Below are positions 61,940 to 64,000 of a stretch of DNA of 64,000 nucleotides, one piece after another. Under the pieces are notes generated by a model. That model was not told the DNA's origin. It saw nothing but the letters and a program-made list of their open reading frames with translations, and searched no databases. Both the position numbers and the translations under genes were made by a program. Source of the stretch: Flavobacterium sp. (GTDB lineage: Bacteria > Bacteroidota > Bacteroidia > Flavobacteriales > Flavobacteriaceae); NCBI GenBank assembly GCA_023251135.1, contig JAHEZJ010000008.1, positions 62,001 through 126,000 on the forward strand, given 5' to 3'. Numbering within the stretch: position 1 is the stretch's first letter; every line of letters begins with the position of its first letter.

Positions 61940-62797
61940 ATGAAAGTATACGTAATAGGAATAGGGTTAATAGGAGGTTCAATGGTATTGGATATCAAGG
62001 ATCGACATCCGAATGCTCTTATTTTTGGAATTGATAGTAACGAAAAACACTTGCAGGAAGCAATTGATTTGGGGGTTATTGATCAGGAAGGACATTTTGA
62101 AGATTTGGCGGGTGCTGATTTTGTAATTGTGTCGGTTCCTGTAGATGTGGCACTTGCAGTTTTGCCTAAAGTATTGGATTTGGTGGGCGACAAAACAATC
62201 GTTTTTGAAGTGGGTTCGACCAAAAAACCAATCTGTGATGCAGTAGCAAGCCACCCAAAGAGACGGAATTTTATTGCCACACATCCAATCGCCGGAACAG
62301 AGTTTTCAGGACCTTCGGCAGCGATAAGAGGGTTGTTTAAAGGAAAAACAAACATTATCTGCGAAGTGGAAAAAACCACTTTTAAACTGCAGGAGAAGGC
62401 TTTGAAGCTTTTCGCTGAAATAGGAATGAGGATACGCTATATGGATCCGGTTTCACACGACAAACATATTGCTTACGTTTCGCATTTGTCGCACATTAGT
62501 TCGTTTATGCTTGGGAAAACGGTGATGAATAAGGAAAAAGACGAACAGGATATTTTTGATATGGCGGGAAGTGGATTTGAGAGCACCGTTCGTTTGGCCA
62601 AAAGTTCACCTGCAATGTGGACGCCAATTTTTGAGCAGAATAAGGAGTATGTTTTGGAAACGTTAGAAGCATACATTTCAAATCTCAGTCGGTTTAGGGA
62701 TTTGTTAAAAGAAGAAGATTACAGTGCCATTTTTGAAGAAATGGAAAGCACCAATAAAATTAAAGAGATACTAAACGGATTAACAATTAAAAAATAA
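61940..62797 (+). CDS. tyrA: Prephenate dehydrogenase
   Basis: The enzyme oxidises prephenate to 4-hydroxyphenylpyruvate for Tyr synthesis. The 285-residue protein has the NAD-binding GIGLIGGSMVLDI at the N-terminus, VSVPVDVALAVLP, GSTKKPI, the catalytic-region ATHPIAGTEFSGPSAA, and HDKHIAYVSHLSHISSFML. No ACT or chorismate mutase domain is fused. It lies after the composite repeat, 145 bp downstream of the aminotransferase gene and 12 bp before the DAHP synthase gene. Confidence 0.93.
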   Translation: MKVYVIGIGLIGGSMVLDIKDRHPNALIFGIDSNEKHLQEAIDLGVIDQEGHFEDLAGADFVIVSVPVDVALAVLPKVLDLVGDKTIVFEVGSTKKPICDAVASHPKRRNFIATHPIAGTEFSGPSAAIRGLFKGKTNIICEVEKTTFKLQEKALKLFAEIGMRIRYMDPVSHDKHIAYVSHLSHISSFMLGKTVMNKEKDEQDIFDMAGSGFESTVRLAKSSPAMWTPIFEQNKEYVLETLEAYISNLSRFRDLLKEEDYSAIFEEMESTNKIKEILNGLTIKK

Positions 62798-62809
62798 ACT
62801 AAAGAAAAG

Positions 62810-63892
62810 ATGGAAAATAAAAAAGAAATGAGAAAGTGGTTAGAAGATTTCAATTTAAATCACCCACTTGTGATTGCAGGACCATGTAGCGCAGAAACAG
62901 AAGATCAGGTATTGAAGATCGCACACGAATTAAAAGATTCAAAAGTTAGTGTATTCAGAGCGGGAATCTGGAAACCAAGAACGCGTCCAGGAGGATTTGA
63001 AGGTGTTGGGGAAATTGGTTTGAAATGGTTGCAAAAAGCAAAAAAAGAAACTGGTTTATTGATGGGGACTGAGGTGGCAACTGCAGCACACTGTAAATTG
63101 GCTTTAGAGCATGATATCGACGTATTATGGGTGGGTGCCCGTACTACTGCAAACCCTTTTGCGGTTCAGGAAATTGCTGATACTTTGAAAGGTACTGATA
63201 AAATCGTTTTGGTTAAAAACCCGGTAAACCCTGATTTAGCATTATGGTTAGGTGGTGTGGAACGTTTACATATGGCCGGAATCGAGAAATTAGGAGTGAT
63301 TCACAGAGGATTTTCGACTTACGAAAAAACAAAATACAGAAACATTCCGGAATGGCAAATTGCGATCGAATTGCAAAATAAATTCCCTAGTTTACCATTA
63401 ATCATTGACCCGTCACATATTACAGGAAATCGCAACATGATTTTTGAAGTAACGCAAGAGGCTCTGGATTTGAACTACGACGGTATGATTATCGAAACGC
63501 ATTACGATCCGGACAATGCTTGGTCTGATGCTGCTCAGCAAGTGACTCCGGATGCTTTGAAACAGATCATTAAAGATTTGACGATCAGAAAAACGGATGA
63601 TACTACAGACGAGTACAACCAAAAAATGAAAAAATTAAGAGCGAATATCGACGTTTTGGATGCTAACTTATTAGAGTTACTAGGAAAACGTATGAAAGTA
63701 GCGGATGAAATTGGGCAGGTGAAAAAAGATGCAAACGTTGCAATTCTTCAAAACAACCGTTGGAATGAAATCCTTGGGAAAATGATTTTAGAAGGAGAGA
63801 AAAAAGGACTTACTGAAGAGTTTGTTTTGAGAATGTTCAAAGCAATTCACCAGGAAAGTATTGGTCACCAGGAAAAAGTATTCAATGCTTAA
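62810..63892 (+). CDS. Bifunctional DAHP synthase / chorismate mutase
   Basis: The 360-residue fusion joins two shikimate-pathway steps. Residues about 1-255 form a DAHP synthase barrel (HPLVIAGPCSAETEDQV, KPRTRPGGFEGVG, WVGARTTANPFAVQEIAD, VKNPVNPDLALWLGG, IDPSHITGNRN). Residues about 265-355 form a type II (AroQ) chorismate mutase (KMKKLRANIDVLDANLLELL, GKRMKVADEIGQVKKDANVA). Such fusions are common in Bacteroidota, and the mutase domain may pass feedback signals from prephenate. It is the last visible gene of the operon; only about 100 bp of AT-rich sequence follows in the window. Confidence 0.93.
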   Translation: MENKKEMRKWLEDFNLNHPLVIAGPCSAETEDQVLKIAHELKDSKVSVFRAGIWKPRTRPGGFEGVGEIGLKWLQKAKKETGLLMGTEVATAAHCKLALEHDIDVLWVGARTTANPFAVQEIADTLKGTDKIVLVKNPVNPDLALWLGGVERLHMAGIEKLGVIHRGFSTYEKTKYRNIPEWQIAIELQNKFPSLPLIIDPSHITGNRNMIFEVTQEALDLNYDGMIIETHYDPDNAWSDAAQQVTPDALKQIIKDLTIRKTDDTTDEYNQKMKKLRANIDVLDANLLELLGKRMKVADEIGQVKKDANVAILQNNRWNEILGKMILEGEKKGLTEEFVLRMFKAIHQESIGHQEKVFNA

Positions 63893-64000
63893 TTTTTTCT
63901 AAAACATATAAGTGATATAAGTTATTGGAGTTTTTTAAAGACTACTCTGTACTTTCTTAGGTCATCATTTTAAAAATAGATTGTTTTTTTTACATTAAAT

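Overview
The window is a contiguous, AT-rich, gene-dense stretch of a Bacteroidota chromosome, almost certainly Flavobacterium or a close relative. Supporting signs are a protein with a type IX secretion (Por) sorting domain, a TonB receptor with an N-terminal carboxypeptidase-regulatory domain, lineage-specific DUF3098, DUF4271, DUF4296 and DUF5686 proteins, Bacteroidota-type promoters (-7 box TAnnTTTG, -33 TTTG) with little Shine-Dalgarno signal, and flavobacterial intergenic repeats (TTCCAAATTCCAA strings, GTCATTTCGA inverted-repeat elements). No rRNA, tRNA, prophage, transposase or CRISPR array was seen.

Layout: 1-8.6 kb holds translation and envelope genes (DUF5686 protein, frr, pyrH, truB, uppP, DUF3098, ftsX), a thioredoxin/PhyH pair and a lone 25-codon small ORF with its own terminator. 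8.7-16 kb holds leuS with an expanded pre-KMSKS insertion, a hydrolase / ECF sigma / membrane protein operon, a zinc peptidase and an Lrp regulator. 16-25.7 kb is housekeeping (hemD, polyprenol-phosphate mannosyltransferase, dihydroorotase, tyrS, a LuxE/PaaK-type protein). 25.9-33.7 kb looks like a phosphate-response locus: beta-helix lipoprotein, TonB receptor, PhoB/PhoR-type two-component pair and a phosphate-selective-type porin. Three of its promoters carry three direct repeats with an exact 11-bp period, a likely PhoB-type operator. 33.7-42.7 kb is more accessory: glycosyltransferase, a Lys/Ala-rich protein with a PBCV-type basic adaptor domain, a 1143-residue outer-membrane protein, a 202-bp tandem duplication, three tiny membrane proteins, and two paralogous XRE regulators flanking a secreted protein. 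42.7-56.4 kb is mostly metabolic (aspartate kinase, GNAT, fbp, TerB, HupE-like, dCMP deaminase, S41 peptidase, MarC, DUF3109, nrdB, nrdA). 56.7-59.3 kb is a DUF1800/DUF1501 pair.

59.5-63.9 kb is an aromatic amino acid operon: pheA, an aminotransferase, tyrA and a DAHP synthase/chorismate mutase fusion. The most notable find is its leader. A promoter is followed by a 26-residue ORF with eight Phe/Tyr codons among codons 6-16, then a strong terminator just before pheA. The 5' arm of that terminator can instead pair perfectly with codons 20-22 of the leader. This is a complete Phe/Tyr translation-coupled attenuator.

Several starts were moved downstream of the longest reading frame because a perfect -7 box lies inside the putative extension (tyrS, MarC, DUF3109, mannosyltransferase, porin, one XRE regulator), or because the extension merely translates an intergenic repeat (aspartate kinase).
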